Shown here in pieces: positions 63,623 to 64,000 of a DNA stretch of 64,000 bases (positions are counted from its first letter, which is position 1; each line of letters begins with the position of its first letter). The notes below the pieces were generated by a model, which saw nothing but the letters and a program-made list of their open reading frames with translations, made no database searches and was not told where the DNA came from. The position numbers and the translations under genes are program-made. This stretch comes from Spirodela intermedia (lineage: Eukaryota; Streptophyta; Magnoliopsida; Alismatales; Araceae). The stretch covers positions 4,342,221 to 4,406,220 of the forward strand of contig LR746270.1 in assembly GCA_902729315.2 (NCBI GenBank), read 5' to 3'.

Positions 63623-64000
63623 CTGCAAACAGAGTGACAACTATGAATGGTGCGAAATAGCAGAATCGACGGGTAGGAATTAGGCAACAAAAAGTGTCAG
63701 CCACAAGAGCGTGATTCTCAGGGAAGTAGAAAGAAAGGGATTGAAGACAATTTCAAGGAAAACAATATATATACGTATATATTTACATAAACTCACTGTG
63801 CGTGTCTGCTGAAAGGGTTCTATTTTATACACCACAGCACTTCCAAACAGATGATTTTTTCATAAATTTGATATGAGAAAAAGTAACATTGGAAGAATGG
63901 CAACGACAATATCCTTTGTTGCCATTTGAATTATCTAGGTTTCGTCGCTGAAGAAGCATATCTGTAAAACAGGGTCAAGACCAGGTATGATGAATAAATC

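Overview
This is nuclear DNA of a flowering plant. It carries split genes with GT-AG introns, plant defensin-like genes, a DYW-type pentatricopeptide repeat gene, a plant O-fucosyltransferase-family gene, an atypical bHLH gene and a nuclear tRNA-Ala. The very GC-rich exons of the repeat and bHLH genes would fit a monocot-like genome, but that is only an inference. No species can be named from the sequence.

Region 1 (about 1-42 kb) is a repeat-rich accessory block built around small defensin-like (DEFL) genes. They share one architecture: a 70-nt exon coding the signal peptide, a phase-1 intron of about 0.26-0.45 kb, and a second exon coding a short pro-segment plus the cysteine core. No single reading frame covers a whole gene, so they are easy to miss. 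Two copies look complete: 35340-35852 (+) and 40969-41375 (-). One has a perfect cysteine core but TTG where ATG is expected (23827-24347, +). One is intact except for a single TGA just after the signal peptide (5621-6126, -). The others are decayed, truncated or reduced to fragments at about 0.1, 9.1, 12.2-12.9, 13.6, 21.1, 21.9, 26.2, 28.1-28.8 and 38.5-39.0 kb. The block is shaped by a large inverted duplication (left arm about 1-12.9 kb, right arm about 28.1-38.6 kb, with genes pointing away from the centre), by further copies in the middle, by a tandem repeat in the left arm and by LTR insertions. A 0.6-kb solo LTR sits at the same place in both arms, and a central copy still holds the empty target site. 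This orders the duplications in time.

Region 2 (about 42-64 kb) is ordinary gene space. On the minus strand lie a five-exon coiled-coil protein gene (43936-47337), an intronless PPR-DYW gene (48238-50154) and a six-exon GDP-fucose O-fucosyltransferase-family gene (50403-53912). On the plus strand lie a tRNA-Ala(CGC) (47768-47840) and a seven-exon atypical bHLH transcription factor gene (59309-62293). The 54-59.2 kb spacer is rich in CT microsatellites with no convincing gene. A possible last exon of another minus-strand gene lies near 63.6 kb.

The DEFL genes are expected to make secreted, disulphide-rich peptides, which in plants act in defence or in cell-cell signalling. The sequence does not say which applies here. 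The gene-space genes are unrelated housekeeping or regulatory genes. All homology statements come from reading by eye; no searches were run.
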